Counted from the stretch's first letter, positions 35,907 through 46,577 are shown. The stretch is DNA of 64,000 nucleotides from Alphaproteobacteria bacterium Ga0077535 (GCA_001464425.1 LNEK01000004.1:62001-126000), one strand, 5' to 3'. A program made the numbers and translations. The notes: generated from the letters alone by a model not told the origin.

Positions 35907-37320
35907 CCAACCGCGCACGCTGTTCGACAAGATCTGGGACGCGCACGTCGTGCAGGCCGAGACCAAAGAGACACCGGCCGTACTCTACGTCGATCTGCAT
36001 CTCGTGCACGAGGTAACGAGCCCACAGGCGTTCACCGCGCTCGATGAGCGTGGTCTCCGCGTGCGGCGCCCAGACCGAACCTACGCCACAATCGATCACT
36101 CAACGCCGACGCTTCCTGCCGACGCTGACGGGGCCCGCCCGTACGCCACGCCGGCCGCAGCGGCCCAGGTGGAGACTCTGCGGCAGAACTGCGCCAAGCA
36201 CGGTATCCAGCTCGCCGACTGGGACAGCGCCGATCGCGGCATCGTTCACGTCATCGGGCCGGAGCTGGGCCTCACGCATCCCGGCACGGTGATCGTCTGC
36301 GGCGATAGCCACACGGCCACACACGGCGCGTTCGGGGCGCTCGCTTTTGGCATCGGCACATCCGAAGTCGGCCACGTGCTTGCGACGCAATGCCTGCTCC
36401 AGCGCAAACCGCAGCGCATGCGCGTCACGGTCAACGGCCGCTTGCGGCCGGGCGTTCTGGCGAAAGACCTGACACTCGCGGTGATCGCGCGCATCGGCTT
36501 CGGCGGCGGTTCGGGCTTCGTCATCGAGTACGCCGGCGAGTGCATCCGCAATCTCGACATGGAAGGGCGCATGACGCTCTGCAACATGTCGATCGAAGCC
36601 GGCGCGCGCGCCGGCATGGTTGCGCCGGATGAAACGACGTTCGCATTCTTGCGTGGCCGCCGTCACGCACCACAAGGCGAGGCGTTCGAGGCGGCAGTCG
36701 CCAAATGGCGCGAGCTGCGCACGGACGACGGCGCGGTGTTTGACAGCGAAATCGAAATCGACGCGGCGGAGATCACGCCGATGGCAACGTTCGGCACGAC
36801 GCCGGACGCCTCCGTCCCGGTCGGATCGCTTGTCCCAGCGCCGCGTTCCGACTCCGAATCCAAAGCGCTCGAATACATGCGTTTCGAGCCCGGCGTCGCC
36901 AACACGCACCATGATGTGAATGTCGTCTTCATCGGCTCCTGCACCAATGGCCGCATCTCCGATCTCCGCGACGCTGCCGCCATTCTGCGCGGCCGCTTCG
37001 TGAAAGACGGTGTGCGCATGCTCGTCGTGCCAGGCTCGGAAGCGGTGCGCCGCCAAGCTGAGGCGGAGGGACTCGATCGTGTGTTCATCGAAGCGGGCGC
37101 CGAGTGGCGTCTGCCCGGGTGCTCCATGTGCATCGCCATGAACGGCGACTTCGTGGGACCCGGCCAACTCGCCGTCTCCACCTCGAACCGCAATTTCGAG
37201 GGCCGCCAAGGCAAGGGCGCGCGCACGATCCTGGCGAGCCCCGCCACAGCGGCGGCAAGCGCGATCGCAGGCGTCCTCGCCGACCCACGAACATTTGCGC
37301 GGGAGGCCGAGCATGCCTGA
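35890..37320 (+). CDS. leuC: 3-isopropylmalate dehydratase large subunit
   Basis: Aconitase-family subunit of 476 residues. The 4Fe-4S ligands are in FIGSCTNGR and [35 protein letters not shown] is the substrate-binding signature. GGAGG precedes the ATG by 5 nt. The start overlaps the repaired leuA frame by 17 nt, so coupling to leuA translation may matter. Confidence 0.94.
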   Translation: MSSPPNQPRTLFDKIWDAHVVQAETKETPAVLYVDLHLVHEVTSPQAFTALDERGLRVRRPDRTYATIDHSTPTLPADADGARPYATPAAAAQVETLRQNCAKHGIQLADWDSADRGIVHVIGPELGLTHPGTVIVCGDSHTATHGAFGALAFGIGTSEVGHVLATQCLLQRKPQRMRVTVNGRLRPGVLAKDLTLAVIARIGFGGGSGFVIEYAGECIRNLDMEGRMTLCNMSIEAGARAGMVAPDETTFAFLRGRRHAPQGEAFEAAVAKWRELRTDDGAVFDSEIEIDAAEITPMATFGTTPDASVPVGSLVPAPRSDSESKALEYMRFEPGVANTHHDVNVVFIGSCTNGRISDLRDAAAILRGRFVKDGVRMLVVPGSEAVRRQAEAEGLDRVFIEAGAEWRLPGCSMCIAMNGDFVGPGQLAVSTSNRNFEGRQGKGARTILASPATAAASAIAGVLADPRTFAREAEHA

Positions 37321-37891
37321 ACGCTTCACCACGCTGGCCTCAAGCACGTTCGTGCTGCCGCAAGCCAACATCGACACCGATCAGATCATTCCGGCGCGGT
37401 TCTTGACCACCACGAGCCAAAAGGGTCTGGGCGCGGCGGCGTTCTATGATTGGCGCTACGATGCTCAAGGCGATCTCCTCCCTGACGCGCCGCTAAACAC
37501 GGTCGATACGACTGAACATCGCGTGCTTGTCGCCGGCGACAATTTCGCGTGCGGCTCGTCGCGTGAACACGCGCCCTGGGCGCTGCTCGATTTCGGCTTT
37601 CGCGCCGTGATCTCGACGAGCATCGCTGACATCTTCGCATCCAATGCACTGAAGAACGGGCTGCTGCCGATCAGCGTCGATCCCGAGACACACGCGCGTT
37701 TGCTCGCCGAGCCCGGCGGGCGCGTGATCATCGATCTCGAGCGCTCCGAGCTTTCGATTGGCAACGAGCCGCCGATTTCCTTCAAGACCGAACCTTTCGC
37801 CCGGCGCTGTCTTCTCGACGGCGTCGACACCCTGGGCTGGCTGCTGGAGCGCCTGCCCGCCATCGAAGACTTTGAATCGAGACCCGCATGA
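37313..37891 (+). CDS. leuD: 3-isopropylmalate dehydratase small subunit
   Basis: The swivel domain partner of LeuC, 192 residues. [13 protein letters not shown] and the active-site [13 protein letters not shown] are intact. GGGAGG lies just before ATG 37313, which sits in the last bases of leuC; six codons upstream in frame are probably unused. The TGA overlaps the leuB ATG (ATGA). Confidence 0.93.
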   Translation: MPERFTTLASSTFVLPQANIDTDQIIPARFLTTTSQKGLGAAAFYDWRYDAQGDLLPDAPLNTVDTTEHRVLVAGDNFACGSSREHAPWALLDFGFRAVISTSIADIFASNALKNGLLPISVDPETHARLLAEPGGRVIIDLERSELSIGNEPPISFKTEPFARRCLLDGVDTLGWLLERLPAIEDFESRPA

Positions 37892-38976
37892 AAAACTTCA
37901 ACATCACGCTCTTGCCGGGCGACGGGGTCGGCCCCGAGGTGACGCGTGCAGCGCAGGAAGTGCTGCATGCGGTCGCTGAGCGATTTCACTGTCGCTTCAC
38001 CTTCGACTCTCACTTGATCGGCGGCGCTGCCATCGACGCGACGGGCGAGCCGCTTCCTGCAGAGACGGTCGCAGCGTGCAAGCGAGCCGACGCGGTATTT
38101 CTCGGCGCTGTCGGCGGCCCGAAATGGGATCGTGGCCCGCGTCGCCCCGAGCAGGGCTTGCTCGAACTTCGCCGCGCGCTCGGCGTCTTCGCGAATATCC
38201 GCCCCGCTCGCGTGTATGATGACCTGCTCGATCAATCCCCGCTGCGCCGGGACATCGTCGCCGACACTGATTTCGTCATCTTTCGTGAGCTCACGGGCGG
38301 TTCGTACTTCGGTGAGAAGCAACGCACCGATACGTTCGCGAGTGACCAATGCCTCTATACAGTTGGCGAGATCGAGCGCATTGCGCGCGCCGCGTTCGCC
38401 GCCGCTCGCGCGCGCCGCGGCAAGCTCACTTCGGTCGATAAAGCCAACGTGCTCGAAACCAGCAAGCTTTGGCGCGAGGTCGTCACCCGCATTCACGATG
38501 CCGACTTCCGCGATGTGAAGCTGGAGCATGCCTTGGTGGATTCCACTGCGATGCAGCTCATCCGGCAACCGCGCGCCTATGACGTGATCCTGACCGAGAA
38601 TATGTTTGGCGACATTCTGTCCGACGAGGCATCCGTGCTTGGCGGCTCCATCGGGTTGGCGCCATCCGCTTCGCTCGGTGCAGATCGACCTGGCTTGTTC
38701 GAGCCGGTGCACGGGTCCGCGCCTGACATCGCTGGCCGAGATATCTGCAATCCAATTGGCGCCATTCTCTCGATCGCATTGCTGCTGCGCTACGGCCTGA
38801 AGCAGGAAGACGAAGCCAGCGCTGTCGAAGCCGCGGTCGATACTGCGATCGCGCGCGGCGCCCGCACTGCCGACCTTGCCGGTGAGCTTGGCTGCCAGGC
38901 GATGGCCGAAACCATTGCGGATGAATTGCTGCGCGCAGCCCCGCGCGCTTCCTACGCGCAAATGCACTGGGGATGA
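37888..38976 (+). CDS. leuB: 3-isopropylmalate dehydrogenase
   Basis: NAD-dependent oxidative decarboxylase, 362 residues. LLPGDGVGPEVT, FANIRPARVY, the catalytic Tyr/Lys region FRELTGGSYFG and SVDKANVLETSKLW, and the metal site TENMFGDILSDEAS are all present; the NAD site is EPVHGSAPDIAG. It begins in an ATGA overlap with leuD and is followed by ilvE after 27 nt. Confidence 0.94.
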   Translation: MKNFNITLLPGDGVGPEVTRAAQEVLHAVAERFHCRFTFDSHLIGGAAIDATGEPLPAETVAACKRADAVFLGAVGGPKWDRGPRRPEQGLLELRRALGVFANIRPARVYDDLLDQSPLRRDIVADTDFVIFRELTGGSYFGEKQRTDTFASDQCLYTVGEIERIARAAFAAARARRGKLTSVDKANVLETSKLWREVVTRIHDADFRDVKLEHALVDSTAMQLIRQPRAYDVILTENMFGDILSDEASVLGGSIGLAPSASLGADRPGLFEPVHGSAPDIAGRDICNPIGAILSIALLLRYGLKQEDEASAVEAAVDTAIARGARTADLAGELGCQAMAETIADELLRAAPRASYAQMHWG

Positions 38977-39003
38977 GCGCCAGATGATCAATGGAGCAAG
39001 CAA

Positions 39004-39915
39004 GTGGCGTTAGTTCCCTTCGATGATCGTGATGGATGGATTTGGCTGGATGGGCATTTCGTTCCGTGGCGCAGCGCCAATCTGCACGTGCTCAGCCACG
39101 CGCTGCACTATGGCTCGGCCGTGTTCGAAGGCGTGCGCATGTACGAAGGCCGCATCTTTGAATTGGAAGCGCACACGCGCAGGCTGTTTCGCTCTGCCGA
39201 ACTGCTCGATTTTGGGATTCCCTTCACTCAGAGCGAGATCAACCGCGCCTGCATCGAGGCGTGCGCCCGCAATGGCCTTTCCGACTGTTATCTGCGTCCG
39301 ATCGCTTGGCGCGGCGCCGAGCAGCTCAGCGTCTCGGCGCTTCAAACACAGACGCGCGTCGCAATCGCGGTGTGGGAGTGGCCGAAATATTTCGATGCCG
39401 AGCGGATCAAGCAAGGTGTGCGCTTGTGCTGGGCCAAATATCGCCGCCCGCCCGCCGAAGCGGCGCCGACATCTGCGAAGGCAGCTGGTCTCTACATGAT
39501 CTGCACCGTCTCCAAGAATGCCGCCGAGCGCGCCGGCTACGACGATGCTCTTATGCTCGATTGCACCGGCGCGATCGCCGAAACCACGGGCGCGAATATT
39601 TTCTTCGTCCGCGAGGGCGCGCTTTACACACCGACGCCTGATTGCTTCCTCGATGGCATTACGCGTCAGACCGTCATTTCGATCGCGCGGAAGGCTGGCA
39701 TTCGGGTGATCGAGACTCGGATCGACCCAGCCGAACTGCCGAGCTTCTCGGAATGCTTCATCGTCGGCACCGCCGCGGAAGTGACGCCGGTGGGCGAGAT
39801 CGACGGTTTCCGGTTCCGGCCAGGTCAACTCACGTTCGATCTGATCGAGCGCTATAGCGCTGCCGTCCGCGCGCACGTTCACGCTGTCGCTGATCTCGTG
39901 CCGGAGACGGCCTAG
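39004..39915 (+). CDS. ilvE: Branched-chain amino-acid aminotransferase
   Basis: Class IV PLP transaminase of 303 residues. HALHYGSAVFEGVRMYEG, the PLP lysine in SAKAAGLYMICTV, and GAIAETTGANIFFVR plus ITRQTVISIARKAGI mark the family. Start is GTG 39004 with GGAG seven bases upstream. It completes the ilv-leu operon. D-amino-acid transaminase is an alternative class IV activity, but the context favours BCAT. Confidence 0.9.
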   Translation: MALVPFDDRDGWIWLDGHFVPWRSANLHVLSHALHYGSAVFEGVRMYEGRIFELEAHTRRLFRSAELLDFGIPFTQSEINRACIEACARNGLSDCYLRPIAWRGAEQLSVSALQTQTRVAIAVWEWPKYFDAERIKQGVRLCWAKYRRPPAEAAPTSAKAAGLYMICTVSKNAAERAGYDDALMLDCTGAIAETTGANIFFVREGALYTPTPDCFLDGITRQTVISIARKAGIRVIETRIDPAELPSFSECFIVGTAAEVTPVGEIDGFRFRPGQLTFDLIERYSAAVRAHVHAVADLVPETA

Positions 39916-39960
39916 CGCGCGGCGCTGGATCATTATCGCCGCGCCATCTAGAACCGGCCC

Positions 39961-41064
39961 ATGCTGTCCGTCGCAAAACGCGTCGTTGTGAAAATTGGCT
40001 CGGCGCTTCTGGTGGATCCGGAAAGCGGCGCGCCTGCAATGGCGTGGCTCGCTTCGCTGGCCGACGATATCGCCGCCATGCGCGAGGCGGGACAGCAAGT
40101 GCTGATCGTTTCTTCGGGCGCAATTGCGATTGGCCGCCATCGGCTTGGGCTCCCGAAAGCTTTGCGCCTGGAGCAAAAGCAGGCGGCCGCGGCGGCCGGG
40201 CAATCGCGCTTGATGGCGGCTTATGAGCGCGCGTTCGAACCGCACTCGGTTCCGGTGGCTCAGGCATTGCTTACGGCGGACGACACCGAGCAGCGCCGCC
40301 GATGGCTCAATGCCCGCGCCACTTTGGAGGCGCTGCTTGAGCTCGGCGCAGTGCCGGTGATCAACGAAAACGACACCGTCGCCACCGCCGAAATTCGATA
40401 TGGCGATAATGACCGGCTCGCAGCGCGCGCCGCGCAAATGGTTTCCGCCGACGTGCTTGTATTGCTTTCGGACATCGACGGCCTTTACGAAAGCGATCCA
40501 CGCCTGGCGCCCAACGCCGCCTTCGTTGCGCAGGTGACCGCGATCACACCCGCGATCGAGGCGATGGCTGGCGATCCCGGCGCACTTGGCTCCGGCGGCA
40601 TGCGCACAAAGATCGAAGCGGCGAAGATCGCGACCGGCGCGGGCTGCGCGGTGGTGATTACGCGCGGGACGACACTCCATCCCTTGCGTGGGCTGATGAA
40701 CGGCGGACGCGCGACTTGGTTTTTGCCGCAGGCGACCGCACGCGCTGCGTATAAGAGCTGGATCGCTGGAACGCTTTCGCCGTGTGGCGCGATTGCGATT
40801 GATGCGGGCGCTGCAAACGCGCTGCGGGGCGGCAAGAGTCTGCTTGTCTCCGGCCTCATCTCCATAGCGGGGGACTTCGAAAAAGGCGACGCGGTGCGGA
40901 TCGTCGATCAAGCCGGCGCGGAAATCGGTCGCGGCATTTCCCGCTACGATGCTGCGGATGCAAACCGCATTCGCGGCTTGCGTAGTGCGGATCTGCCGAC
41001 GGCGCTGGGATATGCGGGCGGGCCTGTCATTATTCATGCTGATGATTTGGTGCTGACCGGATGA
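39961..41064 (+). CDS. proB: Glutamate 5-kinase
   Basis: First proline-synthesis enzyme, 367 residues: an amino-acid kinase domain ([50 protein letters not shown] cut here as landmarks INENDTV and [32 protein letters not shown]) followed by a C-terminal PUA domain ([17 protein letters not shown]). It lies 45 nt after ilvE on the same strand and may share the transcript. Its TGA overlaps the proA start. Confidence 0.94.
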   Translation: MLSVAKRVVVKIGSALLVDPESGAPAMAWLASLADDIAAMREAGQQVLIVSSGAIAIGRHRLGLPKALRLEQKQAAAAAGQSRLMAAYERAFEPHSVPVAQALLTADDTEQRRRWLNARATLEALLELGAVPVINENDTVATAEIRYGDNDRLAARAAQMVSADVLVLLSDIDGLYESDPRLAPNAAFVAQVTAITPAIEAMAGDPGALGSGGMRTKIEAAKIATGAGCAVVITRGTTLHPLRGLMNGGRATWFLPQATARAAYKSWIAGTLSPCGAIAIDAGAANALRGGKSLLVSGLISIAGDFEKGDAVRIVDQAGAEIGRGISRYDAADANRIRGLRSADLPTALGYAGGPVIIHADDLVLTG

Positions 41065-42326
41065 GCGCGGACACCCTCCAGGTGCAGATGCGCGAGCTCG
41101 GTCGGCGCGCACGCGAGGCGGCGAAGGCGATTGCGCTCGCTTCGTCGGCACAGCGCACAGCTGCGATCGAAGCGATGGGGCGGCGCTTGCGCGTGCACGC
41201 TGGGACGATCCTGGAAGCCAACGCGGCGGATGTGGCTAAGGGCAGAGAAAGCGGGCTGAGCGCGGCGGTGCTGGATCGCTTGCAGCTGGATGAGGCGCGC
41301 TTGCGCGCTATTGCCGATGGCATTGATACGATTGCGGCGCTCGCCGATCCAGTTGGTGCAGTGATTGCCGAGTGGTCGCGGCCCAATGGGTTGCGCATTG
41401 AGCGGGTGCGTACGCCGATTGGCGTCATTGGTATGATCTTCGAAAGCCGTCCGAACGTTGCGGCTGATGCTGGCGCGTTGGCGTTGCGGGCGGGCAATGC
41501 GCTTATCTTGCGCGGTGGCAGCGATAGCGCGGCGAGTGTGGCGGCGATCGTCGACGCATTGCGAGAAGGCTTGGTCGAAGCCGCGCTGCCGGCGGATGCG
41601 ATCCAGTCGGCGCCGAGCACTGATCGCGCCATTGTTGGCATGATGTTGGCCGGGCTCGACGGCGCCATCGACGTTCTTATTCCGCGCGGCGGCAAAGCGC
41701 TGGTGGCGCGCGTGCAGCAAGAAGCGCGTGTGCCGGTGTTCGCGCACTTGGAGGGCATCTGCCATACCTACGTCCACAGCGCAGCGGCGCCTGACAAAGC
41801 TGTTTCCATCACGGTCAACGCCAAGATGCGCCGCGTTTCCGTGTGCGGCGCCACTGAAACACTGCTGATCGACCGCGCCGTCGCGGGCGCTTTGCTGCCG
41901 ATGATCGCTGAGGCGCTGAGATCGCAAGGCTGCACTTTGCGTGGCGATGCAGAAGCGCAATCGATCGTGGCCATGGACGCGGCCAGCGACGAGGATTGGC
42001 GCACCGAATATCTGGCGCCGGTGCTCGCGATCCGCGTTGTCGATGGCATAGAAGCAGCGATGGCGCACATCGCGCAATACGGCTCCGGCCACACGGAATG
42101 CATCGTCACGGAAGATGCGAAAGCTGCGGAAACGTTTCTGCGCGAGGTCGACAGCGCCATTGTGCTGCACAACGCCTCAACGCAATTTGCGGACGGCGGC
42201 GAGTTCGGCTTCGGCGGTGAAATCGGCATCGCCACCGGCCGCCTCCACGCCCGCGGTCCGATCGGCGCCGAGCAATTGACGACGTTCAAATACGTGGTTC
42301 ACGGTGCGGGACAAATCCGGCCTTAA
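41061..42326 (+). CDS. proA: Gamma-glutamyl phosphate reductase
   Basis: ALDH-fold reductase, 421 residues, second step of proline synthesis. [42 protein letters not shown] and the catalytic Cys in [10 protein letters not shown] are intact; the end has [26 protein letters not shown] overlap with proB shows coupling. The strand then runs into a non-coding gap. Confidence 0.94.
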   Translation: MSADTLQVQMRELGRRAREAAKAIALASSAQRTAAIEAMGRRLRVHAGTILEANAADVAKGRESGLSAAVLDRLQLDEARLRAIADGIDTIAALADPVGAVIAEWSRPNGLRIERVRTPIGVIGMIFESRPNVAADAGALALRAGNALILRGGSDSAASVAAIVDALREGLVEAALPADAIQSAPSTDRAIVGMMLAGLDGAIDVLIPRGGKALVARVQQEARVPVFAHLEGICHTYVHSAAAPDKAVSITVNAKMRRVSVCGATETLLIDRAVAGALLPMIAEALRSQGCTLRGDAEAQSIVAMDAASDEDWRTEYLAPVLAIRVVDGIEAAMAHIAQYGSGHTECIVTEDAKAAETFLREVDSAIVLHNASTQFADGGEFGFGGEIGIATGRLHARGPIGAEQLTTFKYVVHGAGQIRP

Positions 42327-42370
42327 GGCGCGCGTCATCCTTGTGGGCTTTCGCCGGAAAAATGGAGAGC

Positions 42371-42442
42371 GGGACGCGATGGGTCTCGTCTCTGTAATGC
42401 GCTGCGTGAACAGCGCGAAATAGACGCGATCCATCGCGTCCC
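42371..42442. repeat. 72-nt inverted-repeat structure between proA and the antiporter gene
   Basis: GGGACGCGATGG (42371-42382) is a perfect 12-bp inverse of CCATCGCGTCCC (42431-42442). Inside lies a second hairpin, GCGCTG/CAGCGC (42399-42416). The right arm can instead form a local hairpin, GACGCGAT-CC-ATCGCGTC (42423-42440). The gap 42327-42692 between convergent genes holds nothing else I can recognise. It may act as a bidirectional terminator, a REP-like element or a small RNA; there is no T-run to settle it. Confidence 0.6.
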
Positions 42443-42692
42443 ATGATCGATTTCTACCGGCTTGGCGCGAGGAGGTTTTTCACTCCCGTGGCTCAGCGCC
42501 GGCAGCGTGCAGGCTGTCTTGTTCGTTGACAGTCCCCGGTGCGTACTCCCGTGGATCGTCTCGCTCACGCTTCACGCTCAATCATATCGCTCGTCGCATT
42601 GGGTCGAACATTGGCCAACTGCCCTCCAGCGGAGCGATGCGTGCATTGTACGGCAGCTTTGGAGGTGTGGGATAAGCTTTTTCAGCGCCCGC

Positions 42693-43928
42693 TCATGCAC
42701 GATCCAGCCAACGCATTGCAGGCGTGGCGCTTATGCCGTGAATGAGAACCGAGATCACCACAACCAGACCGGTGATCGCCCACAGCTTCTCACTTGTGAC
42801 GAACTCACCGTGATTGACGCCATAAGCGATGTAATAGAACGACCCGATGCCGCGGATGCCGAAGAAGGAAATCAGGCCCCGGGTTTTGGCGGAATGCCCA
42901 GAACCGAGGAGGGATATCCATCCCGCCAGCGGCCGGATCACCAACACGATGGCGAGCGCGACCAGACAATCGGTCCATGTCACGCTAGCGAACAATCCCG
43001 TGGCGATCGCTCCCCCAAACAAGACCAGCACGAGCATCATCAACAGACGTTCGATCTGCTCGGAAAAGTCGTGCAGAGCTTCGTGGTATTCGTGATTGCG
43101 TTCGCGGTCGCGCAGCACAATAGCGGCGACAAAAACGGCGAGAAAGCCATAGCCGTGGCAAATCTCCGCGCATGTGTACGCAACAAGAGTCGCGCCAATG
43201 GCCACCAGCCCATCGCGTGTCCCTGATAGGTTCGAGCGCGCTCGACCGAATGTGAGCCACCCCAAGGCGCGTCCCACCAGCCACCCTATGCCGACGCCGG
43301 CGCCGATGCGCCACAACACATCGCCTACGAGCCAGCCGCCGAGTTCGGCGCCGCTCGGCCACGCGCTCGATGACACGGCGGCCGCACCGAACACGAGCGC
43401 AAGATGCACAAAGGGAAATGCAAGGCCGTCATTGAGGCCAGCTTCCGACGTAAGCGCGAACCGGACTTCGTCTTCCCTGCCTGCACGGGGTGGGCCGACC
43501 TGCACCTCTGACGCTAGCACTGGATCTGTTGGCGCCAAGGCCGCGCCAAGCAGCAGCGCCAGCGCAATCGGAAGCTCCAACACGTAAAAGCCGAGCAGAG
43601 TGACGGCGAGGATCGTGACCGGCATCGCAACGGCGAGGAGCCGCCACGTCGTCGCCCACGCGCGCAGGCCGATCCTGCGATCGATCTTCAGGCCCGCCCC
43701 CATAAGCGAGATGATGACGACCGCTTCGCAGAGCTTTTCGACGATGGTGTCGTACGTACGGGGGTCTGGATCGAACTCCAGAAACTGAAATCCGAAAAGA
43801 CCAGCGCCTAGCCCGACACAGACGATGGACAACGACAGCGGGGCTGCTTTGAGCGCGAGCGGTAGCCACGCGACCAAAAGCACGATCACGCCCAATCCCA
43901 ATAAGAAAGCAATGTAAGCGTCAATCAC
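42693..43928 (-). CDS. Cation:proton antiporter (CPA1 type)
   Basis: A 411-residue polytopic membrane protein with about twelve helices of the Na+/H+ exchanger domain. AALAPTDPVLASEVQVG holds the TDPV motif and ALTSEAGLNDGLAFPFV the acidic transport residues (ND). FFGIRGIGSFYYIAYG and the C-terminal helices agree. Alone on its strand, about 100 nt from the GNAT gene. Ion specificity cannot be read off. Confidence 0.88.
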   Translation of the reverse strand: MIDAYIAFLLGLGVIVLLVAWLPLALKAAPLSLSIVCVGLGAGLFGFQFLEFDPDPRTYDTIVEKLCEAVVIISLMGAGLKIDRRIGLRAWATTWRLLAVAMPVTILAVTLLGFYVLELPIALALLLGAALAPTDPVLASEVQVGPPRAGREDEVRFALTSEAGLNDGLAFPFVHLALVFGAAAVSSSAWPSGAELGGWLVGDVLWRIGAGVGIGWLVGRALGWLTFGRARSNLSGTRDGLVAIGATLVAYTCAEICHGYGFLAVFVAAIVLRDRERNHEYHEALHDFSEQIERLLMMLVLVLFGGAIATGLFASVTWTDCLVALAIVLVIRPLAGWISLLGSGHSAKTRGLISFFGIRGIGSFYYIAYGVNHGEFVTSEKLWAITGLVVVISVLIHGISATPAMRWLDRA

Positions 43929-44032
43929 GTCGCCACCCCTGGCGCCGAGTTGAGGCCGCCGCTTTACAACAAGCTAGGCCTCCCGCGGCGGTTAGCCAGG
44001 GGACCTTACGCAACTGAGCACGTCAGCGGCTA

Positions 44033-44464
44033 TCAGAGCGACTTACAAAAGAAGCGCCGGCTGTGCTCGCGCGGGTATTTTTCGAGTAGCCCAAACTGGC
44101 GATACCCAAGGCGCTCATAAAATCCCACCGCCTGAAAGTCGAAGGTATCGAGCCAAACCGAGTGGCAGTTCCTTGCCTTCGCGGCGTCTTCGGCCGCTTG
44201 TAACAGGCCGAGCCCGTGGCCCTGCCCCCTCAGAGCTTCAGGCACAAACAACAATTCTACGAACAGCCATCCAAAGCTCGTGCGCCCCCAAAGGCCGCCC
44301 ACAGTTTCACCGGTGTCGTTCTTCAAGAGAACCGCCAACGCGCTCGCTTCGATAGGCCCAGCGCGACTCTCGTTGAACGCACGAATGCCTGACGCGATGA
44401 TTTCGCGATCTGCGGGCTCGGCGCTCGCAGAAACGATAATGGATGCCGTCACAAGCGCTCCCAT
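44033..44464 (-). CDS. GNAT acetyltransferase
   Basis: A 143-residue N-acetyltransferase. The acetyl-CoA loop motif is LFVPEALRGQGHGLGLLQAAEDAAKARN cut to its key part VPEALRGQGHG, and the C-terminal FYERLGYRQFG is the usual end of the fold. The substrate is unknown. No coupled neighbour. Confidence 0.82.
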   Translation of the reverse strand: MGALVTASIIVSASAEPADREIIASGIRAFNESRAGPIEASALAVLLKNDTGETVGGLWGRTSFGWLFVELLFVPEALRGQGHGLGLLQAAEDAAKARNCHSVWLDTFDFQAVGFYERLGYRQFGLLEKYPREHSRRFFCKSL

Positions 44465-44504
44465 TCACTAGACGCTGGCTGAGCGCCGCTCGACTTCTAG
44501 ACGC

Positions 44505-44774
44505 TCATCGCACCGTCTCTTTCGGGACGGAAGCGCTGCTTATTCTGCTTTCGAACTTCGGCTTAGGCAAAAGCCGGAATCTGGTCTGGCACCATGCGAA
44601 ATCGACGCCGACATCGAGCAAAGCATCTGATCGCCCACACGGACACGCAAATTCCATAACGGCGCCGACCGTGTAGGTCTCGCCGGCAACGAGCGGCACC
44701 GGCTCTCCGGTAACATGATTGGGAGCGGCATTGACGCAAAGCACCAGATCGCCGGGACCGACGGCATAGCTCAT
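44505..44774 (-). CDS. Small hypothetical protein
   Basis: An 89-residue protein, unrecognised. It starts MSYAVGPGDLVLCVNAAP, has a CPCG pair in the middle and FAWCQTRFRLLPKP near the end. The layout (short beta-rich protein ending in a RFRPL-like motif) resembles small proteins that recur in alphaproteobacterial prophages, but I cannot name a family. Codon use is like its neighbours. Confidence 0.55.
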   Translation of the reverse strand: MSYAVGPGDLVLCVNAAPNHVTGEPVPLVAGETYTVGAVMEFACPCGRSDALLDVGVDFAWCQTRFRLLPKPKFESRISSASVPKETVR

Positions 44775-44820
44775 GGCATTCTTCCCTTACGCAGATCGGA
44801 AAATATGCTCATGCGCCGCC

Positions 44821-46254
44821 TTAGTCGATCCCAGGCGCGCGCTGCGGCACGACAGAAGCGACGTCGGGGAAAAATCGCGCCGCGATTTCGACCCGAAAGC
44901 ATGCACCGCCGGCAGCCGCGCATGAGGCCGACACGTCTCCACCCAACAATCGCGCCACACGTTGGCTGAGCGCGAGGCCCAGACCCATGCCCTCAAAGTG
45001 TCGGGTCTGAGTGCTGTCAGGCTGGCTGAATGGCTCAAACAACTGGTCCAAGCGCGTCGGATCTAAACTGACGCCATTGTCTTCGATCTCAATCACCAGC
45101 CAAGAGATGCTCTCATCGACCCTCTGCGAGATGCGAATCTCAATCCGGCCGTTGGCGGTGGAACGCGCCGCGTTGGAGAGCAAGCCATGCAGGCAAAGGC
45201 CGAGCCTGCCTCCGTCGGTGAGCCACACGCCCGGCTCTGTCCTATCGATAACTTGGATCTCAGTGCCATTGGCCCGCGCGAGCGAGTCAACTGTATCGAC
45301 GGCCTCTTGCACAAACTCTGTCGGCCGGCATTCATCAAGGTCTATGCTGATCTTTCCAGCGTCGAGCGCCGCAAGCTTCAGAACATCGTTGATCATACTG
45401 CGTAATTTGAACGCCGCTTCAAGCACGCTGCGATTGTCTGCCGCCGCATCGCCAGAGTCGCTATCGTCGGCTTCCTCGATCAACATTTCGCTGTAGCCAA
45501 TAATGGCGTTGAGCGGGGTTCGCAGTTCGTGGCTCACATTGGCCATGAACTCGGACTTCGAGCGGGCAAGCTCCTCCGCCGCCGCCTGCCCCTCACGGGC
45601 ATCCTTGGTGTTGTTCGCCGCTTCAATCAGTAGCGCGCTCGACTTACCGACGACTGCGCGAAAAGTGGCGACGGAAAGGCTCGCCGCCAGAGCGAGCAAC
45701 GTCATCATGGCGGCGTTCCAGAAGGAAACCTCCTCCATGCGCATCCAATCGTTGGGCGCAGTGCCCAGCGCCTCATAGCTCGATGGCGGCAACACCTCCC
45801 GCACGACATGAAGGCCGGCATAGGTCAACGCCACGGCCAAGACCCAAATCAAGCCCGCCCGAACGCCCAGCAACAGAGTGCCAAGCAGCGGCAGCAGCAT
45901 CAGAAAGAACGACGTTGTCGAGATAACACCGCCCAGCGCCCCGGCTGTTAGCGTCACGACAAGGTAGAGTGTGACGAGATAAACGTGGCAGAGCAGATCG
46001 AGATCGATCTTCGAACGCATCGCCAAATACGGGAAGGGCGCAAACGCAAACGGGGTTAGCGCGCACAGGAACGCGACAAAGGGACGCCCGCTGATGACAC
46101 TGCCGCTGGTCAGCACAACCCACACGGTTGCGATGACAATGGTCAGCAACGCTGTGAACGTTAACAAACGCTTGCGCGTAACTTGAAGCAGAGAGGCGTC
46201 GGACCGGGGCGGATCAAACAGTCGTTCCCAGAAAGCGTCGAAATAGGCGAACAT
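44821..46254 (-). CDS. Membrane sensor histidine kinase
   Basis: A 477-residue hybrid-free kinase. About six membrane helices fill residues 30-205 with no sizeable external domain; then a short coiled coil and the HisKA box SKSEFMANVSHELRTPLNAIIGYSEMLIEE with the phospho-His. The HATPase has GLLSNAAR (N box), EIEDNGVSLDPT and HFEGMGLGLALSQRV. No response regulator lies next to it, so it is an orphan. Resembles the PleC/DivJ-type kinase core of alphaproteobacteria. Confidence 0.88.
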   Translation of the reverse strand: MFAYFDAFWERLFDPPRSDASLLQVTRKRLLTFTALLTIVIATVWVVLTSGSVISGRPFVAFLCALTPFAFAPFPYLAMRSKIDLDLLCHVYLVTLYLVVTLTAGALGGVISTTSFFLMLLPLLGTLLLGVRAGLIWVLAVALTYAGLHVVREVLPPSSYEALGTAPNDWMRMEEVSFWNAAMMTLLALAASLSVATFRAVVGKSSALLIEAANNTKDAREGQAAAEELARSKSEFMANVSHELRTPLNAIIGYSEMLIEEADDSDSGDAAADNRSVLEAAFKLRSMINDVLKLAALDAGKISIDLDECRPTEFVQEAVDTVDSLARANGTEIQVIDRTEPGVWLTDGGRLGLCLHGLLSNAARSTANGRIEIRISQRVDESISWLVIEIEDNGVSLDPTRLDQLFEPFSQPDSTQTRHFEGMGLGLALSQRVARLLGGDVSASCAAAGGACFRVEIAARFFPDVASVVPQRAPGID

Positions 46255-46577
46255 CTAAACGAGTATGGCGCCCCTGCGCTAAAGAACCGGAAATTGCCGG
46301 CTCGTTGCCGTCCAAGCATCCGCGTCTCCCGCGACAACGCTCCTGTTGCTGAGAGCCGGGTGACCGTTTGCTCAGCGCCACGGCCCGCCCGCCCGACTTA
46401 GTTCTCGAATGGCCGACGCGCTCCAATCGTGCCGTAGATCACATTCGCTGCGCTAAGGCCTGATGTCGCCGATTCCAGTCATTGCCGCCCACAGAACCGG
46501 TCATTCCGTCCCGGCTGGCGTCCTACACGAAGCTCCGGGTATGAAACTGCGAACTAACCTTGGAACCGAGGGTGAGT
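46255..46577. other. Intergenic region, no gene seen
   Basis: 323 nt between the divergent kinase and nitroreductase genes. No convincing short gene, tRNA or strong hairpin was found. It must hold both promoters; GAGGGTGAGT just before 46578 is the nitroreductase ribosome-binding site. Confidence 0.6.

Noticed and set aside
36100-37377. A 425-codon minus-strand frame
   Set aside because: Antisense shadow of leuC.
37465-39003. A 512-codon minus-strand frame
   Set aside because: Opposite leuD and leuB with intact active sites; no recognisable protein features.
39010-41151. A 713-codon open frame on the minus strand
   Set aside because: It lies opposite ilvE and proB, both of which have complete motifs. 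Its sequence is Arg/His/Ala-rich without any domain, typical of antisense frames in GC-rich DNA.
42462-43226. A 254-codon plus-strand frame
   Set aside because: It overlaps the well-supported antiporter gene in antisense and has low-complexity, His/Asp-rich sequence.
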